Assembly: GCF_001552255.1 (NCBI RefSeq)
Contig: NZ_BCQV01000001.1
Location: forward strand, 1-64,000
DNA: 64,000 nt
Reading direction: 5' to 3'
Source: Alicyclobacillus shizuokensis NBRC 103103
GTDB lineage: Bacteria; Bacillota; Bacilli; Alicyclobacillales; Alicyclobacillaceae
Each line of letters begins with the position of its first letter. Positions within the stretch are counted from its first letter, which is position 1. A program made the translations under genes and the position numbers. The notes beneath the pieces are model-generated. The model searched no databases and was not told the DNA's origin. It worked only from the letters and a program-made list of their open reading frames with translations. Of the stretch, positions 52,088 through 61,692 are shown piece by piece.

Positions 52088-53335
52088 CTACTTCACCTCC
52101 GTACCGTAGTCGAATCCGGCGCTTGGCGATTCCGGTTCTTGGCCCAGGCCAAAAGCGCGATGCAGGGCCTTCACGGCCGTCTCCATATCCTCGCCGCGCA
52201 CCAAACACCAGATGGTGGTGTGCGAGTCAGCGGATTGCAGCACCTCGATTCCTTCCGCTGCCAAAGCCTCGACAATGCGCGCCATCACCCCCGGAACGCC
52301 GGCCATGCCGGCCCCCACCGCCGACACCTTTGCGCACCCGGGCGTCGTCTTCGCCTCCATTCCCAGGTCCCTCAGCACCGCCAGCGCGCCCGGCGCCTCC
52401 GCGTCCGGCACCGTGAACGAGATACGCCCTGGCTCGACAGAGATAAAATCGACGCTGATGCCGTGTCGGGCCAGCGCGTCAAACACATGGTGCCGAGCGC
52501 CGGGGCCTTCCAAGCGAATCTGCGTCAGGTGGGGTACGTGTGCCACCCCCGTCAGCAGCCGATCCGTCACCGCCCGCGTCTCCAGCACGTCTGCGGCCGA
52601 GACGACCAAGGTCCCCGCATCGTCCGACCGCGTGCTGCGGACGCGGATGGGAATGTTTTTCTGCATCGCGATTTCCACCGCTCGCGGATGGATGACTTTG
52701 GCTCCCTGATAAGCCAGATTGCAAATCTCCGTATACGTCACCTGCGGCAACAGACGAGCGTTTTCCACAATTCGCGGGTCCGCGGTCATGATGCCGTCGA
52801 CGTCCGTGAAGATATCCACGTAGCTGGCGTCCAGCGCCACACCCAGCGCGGTCGCCGTGGTATCGCTGCCGCCGCGCCCCAGCGTCGTGACCTCGCCGGT
52901 CTCCGTAGCCCCTTGAAAGCCCGCCACCACGACAACCTTTCCGTCGCGCAGCTCTTCGCGAATCCGATCCGCCCGAATCTCGAGAATGCGCGCCCGACCG
53001 TACTCCGATGTCGTCCGAATGCCCGCCTGCGGCCCGGTCAACACAGCCACTTCATGCCCTCGCCCCCGCAGCAGCGCGGCAAACACCACCGCCGAGATGA
53101 CCTCCCCGCAGGACATCAACAGATCCAGGTCGCGTGGCGGCGTCCCCCGCCGGTCGGGAATCAGGCCGAGCAAGGTATCAGTGGCGTACGGATCGCCCTG
53201 GCGGCCCATGGCGGAGACCACCACCACCACTTGATAACCGTCAGCCAGAGCCGACTCCACATGGCGCAGGGCTGCGAGCCGGCCATCCTCGGCGGCCACC
53301 GACGTGCCGCCGAACTTTTGCACAATCACGCTCAT
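52088..53335 (-). CDS. dapG: Aspartate kinase (DapG type)
   Basis: A 415-residue aspartokinase. VIVQKFGGTSVAAEDGRLAA is the N-terminal kinase signature; TTLGRGGSDTTATALGVALD holds the Ser/Asp substrate site; FTDVDGIMTADPRIVENARL the ATP site. Two ACT domains occupy about 270-400 (ARHGISVDFISVEPGRISFT, VGAGMAGVPGVMARIVEALA), giving feedback control by meso-diaminopimelate in the B. subtilis homologue. Its ATG overlaps the asd stop (ATGA). There is no sign of a separate internal beta start beyond the usual. Confidence 0.95.
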   Translation of the reverse strand: MSVIVQKFGGTSVAAEDGRLAALRHVESALADGYQVVVVVSAMGRQGDPYATDTLLGLIPDRRGTPPRDLDLLMSCGEVISAVVFAALLRGRGHEVAVLTGPQAGIRTTSEYGRARILEIRADRIREELRDGKVVVVAGFQGATETGEVTTLGRGGSDTTATALGVALDASYVDIFTDVDGIMTADPRIVENARLLPQVTYTEICNLAYQGAKVIHPRAVEIAMQKNIPIRVRSTRSDDAGTLVVSAADVLETRAVTDRLLTGVAHVPHLTQIRLEGPGARHHVFDALARHGISVDFISVEPGRISFTVPDAEAPGALAVLRDLGMEAKTTPGCAKVSAVGAGMAGVPGVMARIVEALAAEGIEVLQSADSHTTIWCLVRGEDMETAVKALHRAFGLGQEPESPSAGFDYGTEVK

Positions 53336-54405
53336 GACAGGGGCGCCTCCGCCACTGGTTCGCAGTCACTGCGATTCGGATCCATCCCGACCAACAACTC
53401 GGCTATCTGCACCGCGTTCCAGGCGGCTCCTTTGAGCAGGTTGTCCGCCACCACGAACATCAGAATTGAACGGTCGTCGGCCAAGCTCCGGCGGATGCGA
53501 CCCACATACGTCTCGCCCGTCCCCGCGGCCATGCGTGGATGCGGATACACCGCTTCATTCGGGTTGTCGACGACCACCACGCCCTTGGCGTGCGCCAGTC
53601 GATCCCGAACCTGCTCAGGGGTAACCGGTGTCCGAAAGCGCAATTCCACCGCCTCGGCGTGACCGTACAGAACGGGCACACGAACCGCTGTCGGACTGAC
53701 TTCAAGGCCCGGCATACTTAAAATCTTGCGCGACTCGTTGACCAGTTTCATCTCTTCTCGGGTGTACCCGTCCTCGACAAACACATCGCACTGGGGCAGG
53801 ACGTTGAACGCCATCGGGTAGGTCGCGAACTGGCCATGCACCGGAAACAGCGTCTTTTTGACATCGCTCGGTCCGGCTGCGATCTCCTGGCTGAGCGCGT
53901 CGATGGCCTTCTGTCCCATGCCGCTGACCGCCTGGTACGTGGTCACGGTGATGCGTTCCAACCCGAAGTCGACCAACGGCTTGACAGCCACGACCAGTTG
54001 GATGGTGGAACAGTTTGGATTGGCGATAATCCCCTTGTGCTGTTCGGCCGCCTGCGGATTGACCTCCGGGACCACCAGGGGCACGTCCGGCTCGAGACGA
54101 AAGGCGCTGCTGTTGTCGATAACCACCGCGCCCCGTTCCACCGCCAGCGGGGCGTAGGTCCGGCTGGCGCTGGCACCGGCGCTGAACAGCGCGATGTCGA
54201 CCCCGTCAAAGGCGGACGCCGAGGCGGCCTCGACGGGCACGGACTGACCCCGAAAAGAGAGCGTGGTACCCGCCGACCGCGGGGAAGCCAAGAGCCTCAG
54301 CTCCCCGACCGGAAACTCTCTCCGTGCCAATGTATCAATCATCCTGCGGCCGACTGCGCCTGTCGCCCCCAGCACGGCCACGCAATATTTCTCCTTGCGC
54401 TGCAC
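53332..54405 (-). CDS. asd: Aspartate-semialdehyde dehydrogenase
   Basis: A 357-residue NADPH-dependent enzyme. VAVLGATGAVGRRMIDTLAR binds NADP; FSAGASASRTYAPLAVERGA and IDNSSAFRLEPDVPLVVPEV follow; IIANPNCSTIQLVVAVKPLV has the catalytic Cys, and RVPVLYGHAEAVELRF the active-site His. The start is a GTG after GGAGTCGGAGACGA; the longer frame includes Arg-rich sequence and is unlikely. Confidence 0.96.
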   Translation of the reverse strand: MQRKEKYCVAVLGATGAVGRRMIDTLARREFPVGELRLLASPRSAGTTLSFRGQSVPVEAASASAFDGVDIALFSAGASASRTYAPLAVERGAVVIDNSSAFRLEPDVPLVVPEVNPQAAEQHKGIIANPNCSTIQLVVAVKPLVDFGLERITVTTYQAVSGMGQKAIDALSQEIAAGPSDVKKTLFPVHGQFATYPMAFNVLPQCDVFVEDGYTREEMKLVNESRKILSMPGLEVSPTAVRVPVLYGHAEAVELRFRTPVTPEQVRDRLAHAKGVVVVDNPNEAVYPHPRMAAGTGETYVGRIRRSLADDRSILMFVVADNLLKGAAWNAVQIAELLVGMDPNRSDCEPVAEAPLS

Positions 54406-54439
54406 TCGTCTCCGACTCCTTCTCCCGCAGCCCTCCCCG

Positions 54440-55054
54440 TCAGGGAGATATCGACGGCCGCTCCTCGCGCCACCGTTCAATCAATAACGGCTGCAGTTGT
54501 TTTTTCTCGAGAGCGGCTTCCAACGTCTCTGGAATCAACCGCATCTGCGCCACCAATGAGTTTATTTTAACATGCGGCGCGTCTTGGCCGAACGGAACGA
54601 AGAAAATATTTTTCGTATTGAGGAGCTTGGCGAGATTGAATAGATTGAGCCCCAATCCGTCATTGGTCGATATGGCCAACACCACCGGCCGGTCGTTGCG
54701 CAGTGTGGCCTTGGCTGCCATGAGAACGGGAGAGTCGGTGTTGGCGTTGGCCAAACGACTGAGCGTGCTGCCTGTGCACGGGGCGATGACCAGGCTGTCC
54801 AGACGCTGGCTCGGCCCCAGCGGCTCCGCCTGGGGAATGGTCCGTATGCCCTGTTGACCGGTTACGGCTTCGATTCGTTCCGCCCACTCTCCCGCTTCCC
54901 CAAACCGTGTGCCGACGCCGAGTACGGTGTTGGAGAAAACCGGTACGACCGTGGCGCCCATGGCCACCAGCCGTTCCACCGCCGGAAACACTTCGGCGTA
55001 CGTGCAATGCGATCCGGTCACGGCAAACCCGATGGTCTTACCCTTCAGCTCCAC
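54440..55054 (-). CDS. spoVFB: Dipicolinate synthase subunit B
   Basis: A flavoprotein-like subunit of about 204 residues that, with SpoVFA, oxidises dihydrodipicolinate to dipicolinic acid in the mother cell. KGKTIGFAVTGSHCTYAEVF is the flavin-type phosphate loop; LVIAPCTGSTLSRLANANTD and VVLAISTNDGLGLNLFNLAK are family blocks. A GTG after GGAGGAGGG is the preferred start; an ATG six codons upstream is also possible. The 5' end overlaps spoVFA by 17 bases. Confidence 0.95.
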   Translation of the reverse strand: MELKGKTIGFAVTGSHCTYAEVFPAVERLVAMGATVVPVFSNTVLGVGTRFGEAGEWAERIEAVTGQQGIRTIPQAEPLGPSQRLDSLVIAPCTGSTLSRLANANTDSPVLMAAKATLRNDRPVVLAISTNDGLGLNLFNLAKLLNTKNIFFVPFGQDAPHVKINSLVAQMRLIPETLEAALEKKQLQPLLIERWREERPSISP

Positions 55055-55943
55055 CTGTAATCCCTCCTCCATCGGCGGCCAGAAGCCTACACACAGTGGC
55101 TGCGATAATCCGCCCCGCCGTCTTGGGCGCCACCAACCCCGGCAGACTCGGCGTCAAAATCGCCTTCATTCCACGTCGTTCCGCATAGCGAAAGTCCGTC
55201 CCGCCCGGCTTGGAGGCGATATCGATGATTACGGTCTCACGCGGCATCACCTTCAGCACCTCGGCGGTCAGAATGGGTGCAGGCACCGTGTTGAATACCA
55301 CATCGATGTCGCGCACCGCCGCCTCCAGTCCATCCATGGCCACCGGTTCCAAGCCCATCTCGATGATTCGCGCCAAATCCGCCGTGTCGCGGGCAGCCAC
55401 ACGAACCTTCGCCCCTAAAGCGGCCGCGGTCCTGGCCAGCGTCTGGCCGCAGCGGCCAAAACCGACCACCAGGACGCGGGCCCCGTGCAAGGTGATGTCC
55501 GTATGCTGCATCGCCAAGGCGATGGCCCCTTCAGCCGTCGGAATGGAGTTCAGAATAGCCACCTCGTCCAACTCCATCAGCTTCACCAGCCGCAAGCCGG
55601 CCGACTGACACCACTGCTCCAGGACGGGCCGAGCGATGCCGGAAAAGACGAAGGTCCCCGGTTTGGCGGCTCGAAACAGGTCCTCGCGCAGGTAGATGGG
55701 GGCCTCCGCAAAGTGACTGTCGACGCGGCCGTCGTCCTCCATGCCTGCCACGGGCAGGACAATCCCGTCCACCTGACTGAATACCGGTTCCGACAGCGGT
55801 ACGTGACGGGTGTCCGGGAAAGATTTGGACAACTGGTCAAAACCAATCAGCGCTACGCTCCCGTCCGATTCAATCACCTGCGCGATCACCTCGACCATGC
55901 GCGCGTCTCCCCCGATGAACAGCACCTGGCGGCCTGTCAGCAT
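55038..55943 (-). CDS. spoVFA: Dipicolinate synthase subunit A
   Basis: A 301-residue NAD(P)-binding subunit. The N-terminal half (LTGRQVLFIGGDARMVEVIA, ALIGFDQLSKSF) and the dehydrogenase-like Rossmann domain (ARVLVVGFGRCGQTLARTAA, VFNTVPAPILTAEVL, IIDIASKPGGTDF) match DpaA. The ATG follows AAAGGGGGG. It heads an operon dpaA-dpaB-asd-dapG-dapA with overlaps or short gaps throughout, as in Bacillus. Mother-cell (sigma-K) control is expected; no promoter was identified with certainty. Confidence 0.96.
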   Translation of the reverse strand: MLTGRQVLFIGGDARMVEVIAQVIESDGSVALIGFDQLSKSFPDTRHVPLSEPVFSQVDGIVLPVAGMEDDGRVDSHFAEAPIYLREDLFRAAKPGTFVFSGIARPVLEQWCQSAGLRLVKLMELDEVAILNSIPTAEGAIALAMQHTDITLHGARVLVVGFGRCGQTLARTAAALGAKVRVAARDTADLARIIEMGLEPVAMDGLEAAVRDIDVVFNTVPAPILTAEVLKVMPRETVIIDIASKPGGTDFRYAERRGMKAILTPSLPGLVAPKTAGRIIAATVCRLLAADGGGITGGAEG

Positions 55944-56017
55944 CCGCCATCGCCCCCCTTTGCCACTGGGTCGATGCAGTGTATGAGCGAATGCCCATCC
56001 GGGTGCAACTGCCTGCA

Positions 56018-56073
56018 CGAAGAAAGCCCGACTGACGGGGTGAACGTCGCGGCCCTCACCCTCAGTCGGGCTT
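56018..56073 (-). terminator. Intrinsic terminator of dut
   Basis: On the minus strand AAGCCCGACTGA pairs perfectly with TCAGTCGGGCTT around a 26-base loop that itself may fold, followed by TCTTCG. It separates the mlpA-dut transcript from the dipicolinate operon. Confidence 0.75.
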
Positions 56074-56120
56074 GTCTGCAATCTGATAGTCATCGGATCG
56101 TGGAGTACGGCGCGGCCCGC

Positions 56121-56582
56121 CTACGGACGGATCCCGGTGGAACCAAATCCACCCTCCCCCCGATCCGTCCGCACAAACGCATCCGTGGCCTCGAGTACGG
56201 CCCGGTGCACGGGGGCAAACACCATCTGCGCAACGCGATCCCCTGGCTCAATCGTGACCGCTTCGGCGCCAAAATTCATCAATAACACCATCACCTCGCC
56301 CGTGTAGTCACTGTCGATGACACCGACGCCATTGGGCAGGGCCAAGCCGTGGCGGAACGCCAGGCCACTGCGGGCGTACACCAAGGCCACAGTATACGGG
56401 TTGAGAATCTGAATGGCGATGCCTGTCGGGACCTTGACCCGTTCACCGGGTGCCACCGTGATGGCGGTGGGCAGGCAGGCGTGCAGGTCCATCCCGGCTG
56501 CCCCCGCCGTGGCGTACTCGGGGAGATACTCGGGTCGGAAGTGCGGGGACACGACGCGATACTTGACGTGAATATCGGCCAT
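56121..56582 (-). CDS. dut: dUTP diphosphatase
   Basis: A 153-residue trimeric dUTPase. The five motifs are visible: AGAAGMDLHA (1), ARSGLAFRHGLALPNGVGVI (2 and 3 start), GVIDSDYTGEVMVLLMN (3), GDRVAQMVF (4) and RGEGGFGSTG (5). It removes dUTP and supplies dUMP. The ATG follows GGTGAGGTGA; a GTG three codons upstream is possible. It lies just after the M16 peptidase, overlapping its stop region. Confidence 0.96.
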   Translation of the reverse strand: MADIHVKYRVVSPHFRPEYLPEYATAGAAGMDLHACLPTAITVAPGERVKVPTGIAIQILNPYTVALVYARSGLAFRHGLALPNGVGVIDSDYTGEVMVLLMNFGAEAVTIEPGDRVAQMVFAPVHRAVLEATDAFVRTDRGEGGFGSTGIRP

Positions 56583-56587
56583 CCGCG

Positions 56588-57841
56588 TCACCTCACCCAG
56601 CGTTCAAACCGGCTCTCCGTCACCGGCCCGACCGCGGCCAAGGCAAAGTCCTGTTGAAGCAGCCACTCAGCCATCGCCTTCACATCCGCCACAGTTACGC
56701 TGTTGATGCCGGCCAAGGTCTCATCCAGCGGCACTTCGCGCCCCAACACCAATTCATTTTTGCCCAATCGACTCATGCGAGTGCTCGTGCTTTCCAGGCT
56801 GAGCATGATGGAGCTTTTCACCTGCTGTTTGCACTTCTGCAGTTCGCTGTCTGTCAAGCCCTTCTTGGCCAAATCTTCACAAATGGCGTAAATCCTGTCC
56901 AAGACCGTGTCCACGTGTTCAGGCGAGGTGCCTGTGTACACCCCGAACATGCCGCAATCCTGATAGGCCGAATGGAACGAGAACACGGAATATGCGAGAC
57001 CGCGTTCCTCCCGAATCTCCTGGAACAGTTTGGAACTCGGTGCACTGCCGAGGGCGTTGTTGAGCAGAATCAGGGGGTACAGGCGTTCGTCTCCCGCAGC
57101 CAGCCCTGGGGCGGCCAAACAGATGTGAACCTGCTCGATGTCCTTCTCCCGAACGGTCACGCGGGCGTCGAAGCTGGGCGGTGAGACTTCCGCCGTTGTG
57201 CGGGCTGGAGCCACGAAGGCTCGCCCAAACAGCCGCCGGACCGTATCCACCGCCCGACGCTCGGGGATGTTGCCGGCAATGGCCACCACCACCCGCTCGG
57301 GACGGTAGTGATTCGCCACGTATTCCAGTAAATCCGCTCGAGTGAACGCCACCAGATTGTCTTCCAAGCCGAGAATCGTATATCCCAAAGGATGATCGCG
57401 ATACGCCCCCTCGGCGATGACATCCATCACCAACTCGTCAGGGGTATCCTCGTACATGCGGATCTCTTCAAGAATAACCTTCTTTTCCCTGTCCATCTCT
57501 TCCGGTGAAAATTGGGAATCAAAAAACATGTCGGCCAGGGTCTCAATCGCCGTGTCGAAGTGTTCATCCAAAACCTTTGCATAAAAGCAGGTGTATTCTT
57601 TCGAGGTGAACGCGTTGACATGCCCGCCAATTTCGTCAAACAACATGGCCAATTCCCTGGCCGACAGACGATGGGTCCCCTTGAACAACATGTGTTCAAG
57701 AAAGTGGCTGATGCCATTGTTCTTCTTGGTCTCAAAACGTGAACCCGTGCCAATCCAAATCCCCATGCTCACCGAACGCATGCTGGGGATCTCCTCGCCC
57801 ACGACACGCACTCCGTTATCCAACACGACTCGGTACGTCAC
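56588..57841 (-). CDS. mlpA: M16-family zinc peptidase
   Basis: A 417-residue processing-peptidase-like protein. GISHFLEHMLFKGT has the inverted zinc motif HxxEH, with the downstream Glu in the conserved helix about 75 residues later. IRMYEDTPDELVMDVIAEGA and LGSAPSSKLFQEIREERGLA are M16 blocks. The equivalent B. subtilis gene (mlpA/ymxG) is adjacent to ylxY and affects expression of the aprE protease. The GTG follows GGGAGG by eight bases. Confidence 0.94.
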   Translation of the reverse strand: MTYRVVLDNGVRVVGEEIPSMRSVSMGIWIGTGSRFETKKNNGISHFLEHMLFKGTHRLSARELAMLFDEIGGHVNAFTSKEYTCFYAKVLDEHFDTAIETLADMFFDSQFSPEEMDREKKVILEEIRMYEDTPDELVMDVIAEGAYRDHPLGYTILGLEDNLVAFTRADLLEYVANHYRPERVVVAIAGNIPERRAVDTVRRLFGRAFVAPARTTAEVSPPSFDARVTVREKDIEQVHICLAAPGLAAGDERLYPLILLNNALGSAPSSKLFQEIREERGLAYSVFSFHSAYQDCGMFGVYTGTSPEHVDTVLDRIYAICEDLAKKGLTDSELQKCKQQVKSSIMLSLESTSTRMSRLGKNELVLGREVPLDETLAGINSVTVADVKAMAEWLLQQDFALAAVGPVTESRFERWVR

Positions 57842-57922
57842 TCCGCAGCCTCCCTGGGGTCAAGGCGACCGATGGAACGGACGCCTGCATCTGCCAGACT
57901 AACTATAGCAGACCGCCAATCC

Positions 57923-58852
57923 TTATCTCAACAAATCGGGAGGGGCCGTTGCCGGCTGTTCGTGCACCACCTGATTGACCGTTTTGAGGCTATAGCCCTG
58001 CTCGCGCAGGCCGATGATAATATGTGGGAGTGCCTCCACGGTGGGCTTGGTAGGGTGCATGAGCACGAGCATGCCGGGCTCGGCATGCGCCAACGCCCGC
58101 TCGGCAATGGCAGAGGCCGGGGGCCGACGCCAGTCTATGGTGTCCACCGTCCACAGAATCGTGTAGCACCCGTATTGGCGAGCCAATTTGACCAGCCGTT
58201 GGTCGTAACTGCCAGCCGGCGGAGCCACCAGGTCCACGCGCACCCCTGTCGTCTGCTCAATCCGCTCTCGAGAGCCTGCAATCTGCGCAGTCAACTGCCT
58301 GTTCGACAGCTTGCGAAAATCGGGGTGCCCACTGCCGTGGCTGCCGATGTCCATGCCCGCCCTCGCAATCTGCGACGACAACTGTGGGTGTTTTTCCACC
58401 CACGCGCCGTCCAAGAAAAACGTCGCCTTCACACCTTCCGCCGCCAACGTCTGCAAGATCGCGGGGATATATTCCTCGCCCCACGACACGTTGAACATCA
58501 AACAGGCCGATTTTTCCTCGCGTGGACCGCGGTAAATCGGCTTCGCCGGCAGATCCGCCAGGCGCACGCGAGGAGCAACGGTCCTCCATACCATATGAAG
58601 GTGGCCATCCTGCTGTAACCGGGTCTCGCGGACACTGTCCGCCACGTCCAGCCGCCAACCGGATAGCCCGGGTATCGCTTGCCACACCCTGTCTACGCGA
58701 GCGTTCACAGCGGGCCGAGCCCACTTCTCCCCCAGGCTTTGCAATTCCACCTCGATGTCTCTGTCCTTGGCGCTCGCCTGTGGAACGGCTCCCGTGCAAA
58801 CAACCCAACATGCGGCCAGGCACGCGAACATGCGCAGCCCATGACGTCCCAT
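57923..58852 (-). CDS. YlxY-type polysaccharide deacetylase
   Basis: A 309-residue exported NodB-homology deacetylase. The signal peptide is RMFACLAACWVVCTGAVPQA. The catalytic domain (about 140-300) has the family folds (SACLMFNVSWGEEYIPAILQ, ATFFLDGAWVEKHPQLSSQI, IGSHGSGHPDFRKLSNRQL with the HxxxH-type site, LVAPPAGSYDQRLVKLARQY). The usual first Asp pair of active NodB enzymes (TFDD) reads FNVSWG, so catalysis may be lost or altered, as in several YlxY proteins. It sits between pnp and mlpA as in Bacillus. Confidence 0.9.
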   Translation of the reverse strand: MGRHGLRMFACLAACWVVCTGAVPQASAKDRDIEVELQSLGEKWARPAVNARVDRVWQAIPGLSGWRLDVADSVRETRLQQDGHLHMVWRTVAPRVRLADLPAKPIYRGPREEKSACLMFNVSWGEEYIPAILQTLAAEGVKATFFLDGAWVEKHPQLSSQIARAGMDIGSHGSGHPDFRKLSNRQLTAQIAGSRERIEQTTGVRVDLVAPPAGSYDQRLVKLARQYGCYTILWTVDTIDWRRPPASAIAERALAHAEPGMLVLMHPTKPTVEALPHIIIGLREQGYSLKTVNQVVHEQPATAPPDLLR

Positions 58853-58897
58853 AGAGATTCCCCCTCGCACGTCTTGTATCGTGGGTTAGCTTGTCCC

Positions 58898-58933
58898 GAA
58901 TCGAAAAAATCCCTCCGAACGGGCGGAAGGATT
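58898..58933 (-). terminator. Intrinsic terminator of pnp
   Basis: On the minus strand AATCCTTCCG pairs with CGGAGGGATT (one T-G pair) around CCCGTT, followed by TTTTCG. Confidence 0.85.
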
Positions 58934-58990
58934 CTTGCGGTCCACAAGACATGCATATGGGAGAAACGAAAGAACACGGGCGGGCCAAGC

Positions 58991-61099
58991 TTATCCGTGG
59001 CTTGCCAGGTTTCCAGACCGCTGGCGCTGGCGCAAGACCTCCTTGCGGGACAGGTTGATGCGTCCTTGGTTGTCGATGTCCGTCACTTTGACGGTGATTT
59101 CATCCCCCACCTTGCAAATATCCTCCACCTTGGCCACACGTCCCACGTCCAGCTGGGAAATGTGAACCAAGCCCTCTTTGCCAGGGAGGATCTCCACGAA
59201 CGCACCATACTTCTCCACCCGGGTCACGCGTCCCACGTAGGTGGTCCCCACCTCAACCTCACGCACAATATCCAGTATCTGCTGTCTTGCGCGTTCGGCC
59301 CCTTGGGCATCCACACCCGAAATGAAGATGCGGCCGTCCTGTTCAATGTCAATTTTCACGCCCGTATCCTCGATGATCTTGTTGATGACGCGCCCACCGG
59401 GACCTATCACGTCGCGAATCTTATCCGGATTAATGCGCACCGTGACCACCCTCGGAGCATAGCGGGACAGCTCGCCACGCGGCTTCCCGATAGCGGCCAG
59501 CATCTTCTCCAGGATGAACATCCGCCCCTGGCGCGCCTGTTCAAGTGCCTGTTCTAGAATCCCGCGCGTGATCCCGGAGATCTTGATATCCATCTGCAAC
59601 GCCGTGACACCCTGGGCCGTGCCGGCCACCTTAAAGTCCATGTCACCCAAGTGATCTTCCAATCCCTGGATGTCCGTCAAAATGGCCACCTGGCCGTTTT
59701 CTTCCACCAGACCCATGGCGATACCGGCCACCGGCGCCTTGATAGGCACCCCCGCGTCCATCAAAGCCATCGTGCTGCCGCAGATGCTGGCTTGGGACGT
59801 GGAGCCGTTGGACTCCAAGACTTCCGACACCACACGAATGGCGTACGGGAATTCGTCCGGGGATGGAATCACCGGATCCAGCGCCCGTTCGCCCAGGGCC
59901 CCGTGGCCAATGTCCCGCCGACTGGGAGCTCGCAGCGGCCGCGCTTCCCCGACGCTGAACGGCGGGAAGTTGTAATGATGCATGTAGCGATTGGATTCCT
60001 CCAAATCCAATCCGTCGAGGATCTGTTCATCTCCGAGCGCCCCCAAGGTGCACACCGACAGTGCCTGCGTCTGCCCCCGCGTGAACAGACCGGACCCGTG
60101 TGCCCGCGGCAGCAGTCCCACCTCACAGGAGATGGGGCGAATCTCATCCAGCTTTCGTCCGTCCGGACGAATGCCTTCATAGATGATGGCCCGCCGCACT
60201 TCCTCTTTGAGGATGTCGTGCAGCACTTCGTCGATGTCCTTCGCATGCTCTGGGTAATCTTCCACCAACTGGGCCTGCACCTGCTCTCCAACCTCGGCGA
60301 CCGCCGCTTCGCGGGCCTGCTTGTCCGGGTTCCTGATTGCCTCTTTGATGGCCTCTGTCGCCAGATCTCGGACCCGCTGCTCCAGCTCGGGGTCCACAAC
60401 GTGCAGCTCCACTTCCCGTTTGGGCTTGGCCACGTCCTGCGCAAACGTTTCGATTTCTGCGATGACCTGCTTCACTGTCTCATGCCCGAACAAGATGGCT
60501 TCCAGCATCTCCCGTTCTGGAACCTGATTGGCTCCCGCTTCCACCATGACAATCGCGTCCTTGGTGCCGGCCACCGTCAGGTGCATGTCGCTTTGTTCCG
60601 CTTCCTGGACCGTCGGATTGATAACCAACCGTCCGTCCACCCGTCCGACGATCACGCCCCCAATCGGCCCATCAAACGGTATGTCGGAAATCGTCAGAGC
60701 GGCCGAGGTCCCAATCATCGCAGCGATCTCGGGAGCGCAGTCCTGATCCACGGACAGAACCATGGTCACCACCTGAACCTCGTTGCGAAACCCTTTCGGA
60801 AACAGCGGTCGGATGGGCCGGTCAATCAAGCGTGCAGCCAGAATCGCCTTCTCGCTCGGACGTCCCTCACGCTTGATAAACCCGCCGGGAATCTTCCCAA
60901 CCGCGTAGAAACGCTCCTCGTAGTTGACCGTCAGTGGAAAAAAATCAAGTTCCTTGGGCTCCTGTGAGGCGGTCACCGTGGCGAGCACAACCGTGTCGCC
61001 ATAGCGTACCGTCACAGCAGCCGTCGCTTGTTTTGCCAGCTTGCCGGTCTCAAGAATACACTTGCGACCGGCAAGCTCAAATTCGTGCTGCTTCACCAT
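58991..61099 (-). CDS. pnp: Polyribonucleotide nucleotidyltransferase (PNPase)
   Basis: A protein of about 702 residues, the phosphorolytic 3'-exonuclease of the degradosome-like network. Two RNase PH domains ([40 protein letters not shown]; then [30 protein letters not shown] and [14 protein letters not shown]) flank an alpha-helical linker. A KH domain ([20 protein letters not shown]) and S1 domain ([20 protein letters not shown]) end the protein. TTG, ATG and GTG starts lie within four codons; none has ideal spacing from AAAGGGG, and the ATG is preferred. Confidence 0.97.
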   Translation of the reverse strand: MVKQHEFELAGRKCILETGKLAKQATAAVTVRYGDTVVLATVTASQEPKELDFFPLTVNYEERFYAVGKIPGGFIKREGRPSEKAILAARLIDRPIRPLFPKGFRNEVQVVTMVLSVDQDCAPEIAAMIGTSAALTISDIPFDGPIGGVIVGRVDGRLVINPTVQEAEQSDMHLTVAGTKDAIVMVEAGANQVPEREMLEAILFGHETVKQVIAEIETFAQDVAKPKREVELHVVDPELEQRVRDLATEAIKEAIRNPDKQAREAAVAEVGEQVQAQLVEDYPEHAKDIDEVLHDILKEEVRRAIIYEGIRPDGRKLDEIRPISCEVGLLPRAHGSGLFTRGQTQALSVCTLGALGDEQILDGLDLEESNRYMHHYNFPPFSVGEARPLRAPSRRDIGHGALGERALDPVIPSPDEFPYAIRVVSEVLESNGSTSQASICGSTMALMDAGVPIKAPVAGIAMGLVEENGQVAILTDIQGLEDHLGDMDFKVAGTAQGVTALQMDIKISGITRGILEQALEQARQGRMFILEKMLAAIGKPRGELSRYAPRVVTVRINPDKIRDVIGPGGRVINKIIEDTGVKIDIEQDGRIFISGVDAQGAERARQQILDIVREVEVGTTYVGRVTRVEKYGAFVEILPGKEGLVHISQLDVGRVAKVEDICKVGDEITVKVTDIDNQGRINLSRKEVLRQRQRSGNLASHG

Positions 61100-61239
61100 A
61101 CCGTTCAAAAGTCCCCTTTCACACCTGCATCAAGCGGTCCACCGGATGAATTCGGCCTTGTCATAGCATTTCCTTCCGCTGTGCAGATCAAGCCGGCTCC
61201 TGTCGCCGCCCGGCTGCTTCCGGAAACATCCGTGACCGA

Positions 61240-61266
61240 TATAAACAAGGCGGGCCGAAGCCCGCC
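61240..61266 (-). terminator. Intrinsic terminator of rpsO
   Basis: On the minus strand GGCGGGC pairs with GCCCGCC around TTCG, followed by TTGTTTAT. The weak T-run may allow read-through to pnp, the usual rpsO-pnp coupling. Confidence 0.75.
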
Positions 61267-61277
61267 TCAATACCCGC

Positions 61278-61544
61278 TTACCGCCGCAGGCCCAACGCCT
61301 GAATCAGTTCACGGTAACGATTGATATCCTTCTTCCGGAGGTAGTTCAACAGATTCCGGCGATGGCCAATCATCTTGTACAACCCTCGCCGGGAATGATG
61401 GTCCTTCTTGTGCACTCGGAAATGCTCGGTCAAGTCATTGATGCGCTCCGTCAAAAGGGCAATCTGTACCTCCGGGGAACCCGTATCGGACTCGTGGGTG
61501 CGGAACCGTTCAACAATTTCACGTTTGCGTTCTTGGGTCAACAA
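61278..61544 (-). CDS. rpsO: 30S ribosomal protein S15
   Basis: An 88-residue S15, four helices: [60 protein letters not shown]. It binds 16S rRNA helix 22 and often represses its own mRNA. The start is TTG (a second TTG follows at once), eight bases after GGAGG. The leader to the promoter at 61661-61690 is about 110 bases and could hold an S15-binding structure. Confidence 0.98.
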   Translation of the reverse strand: MLTQERKREIVERFRTHESDTGSPEVQIALLTERINDLTEHFRVHKKDHHSRRGLYKMIGHRRNLLNYLRKKDINRYRELIQALGLRR

Positions 61545-61660
61545 CCTCTATCCCTCCAAAAATCTGCCGCAAGAATCCCTGTTACCGAAGAGAGCGTCTG
61601 GAGGCAACGACAATCCGCGGCACAGTTTATACGGGCAGCTTACATTAGTCATACTGTGAT

Positions 61661-61690
61661 AGAATACCACGAGTCCATACCGTGTGTAAA
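61661..61690 (-). promoter_or_regulatory. Candidate promoter of rpsO
   Basis: TTTACA (minus strand, 61690-61685), an 18-base spacer and TATTCT (61666-61661). It lies between the ribF stop and rpsO. Confidence 0.5.
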
Positions 61691-61692
61691 GA

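Noticed and set aside
52043-53662. A 539-codon plus-strand open frame
   Set aside because: Antisense to dapG and asd; Arg/His-rich shadow translation.
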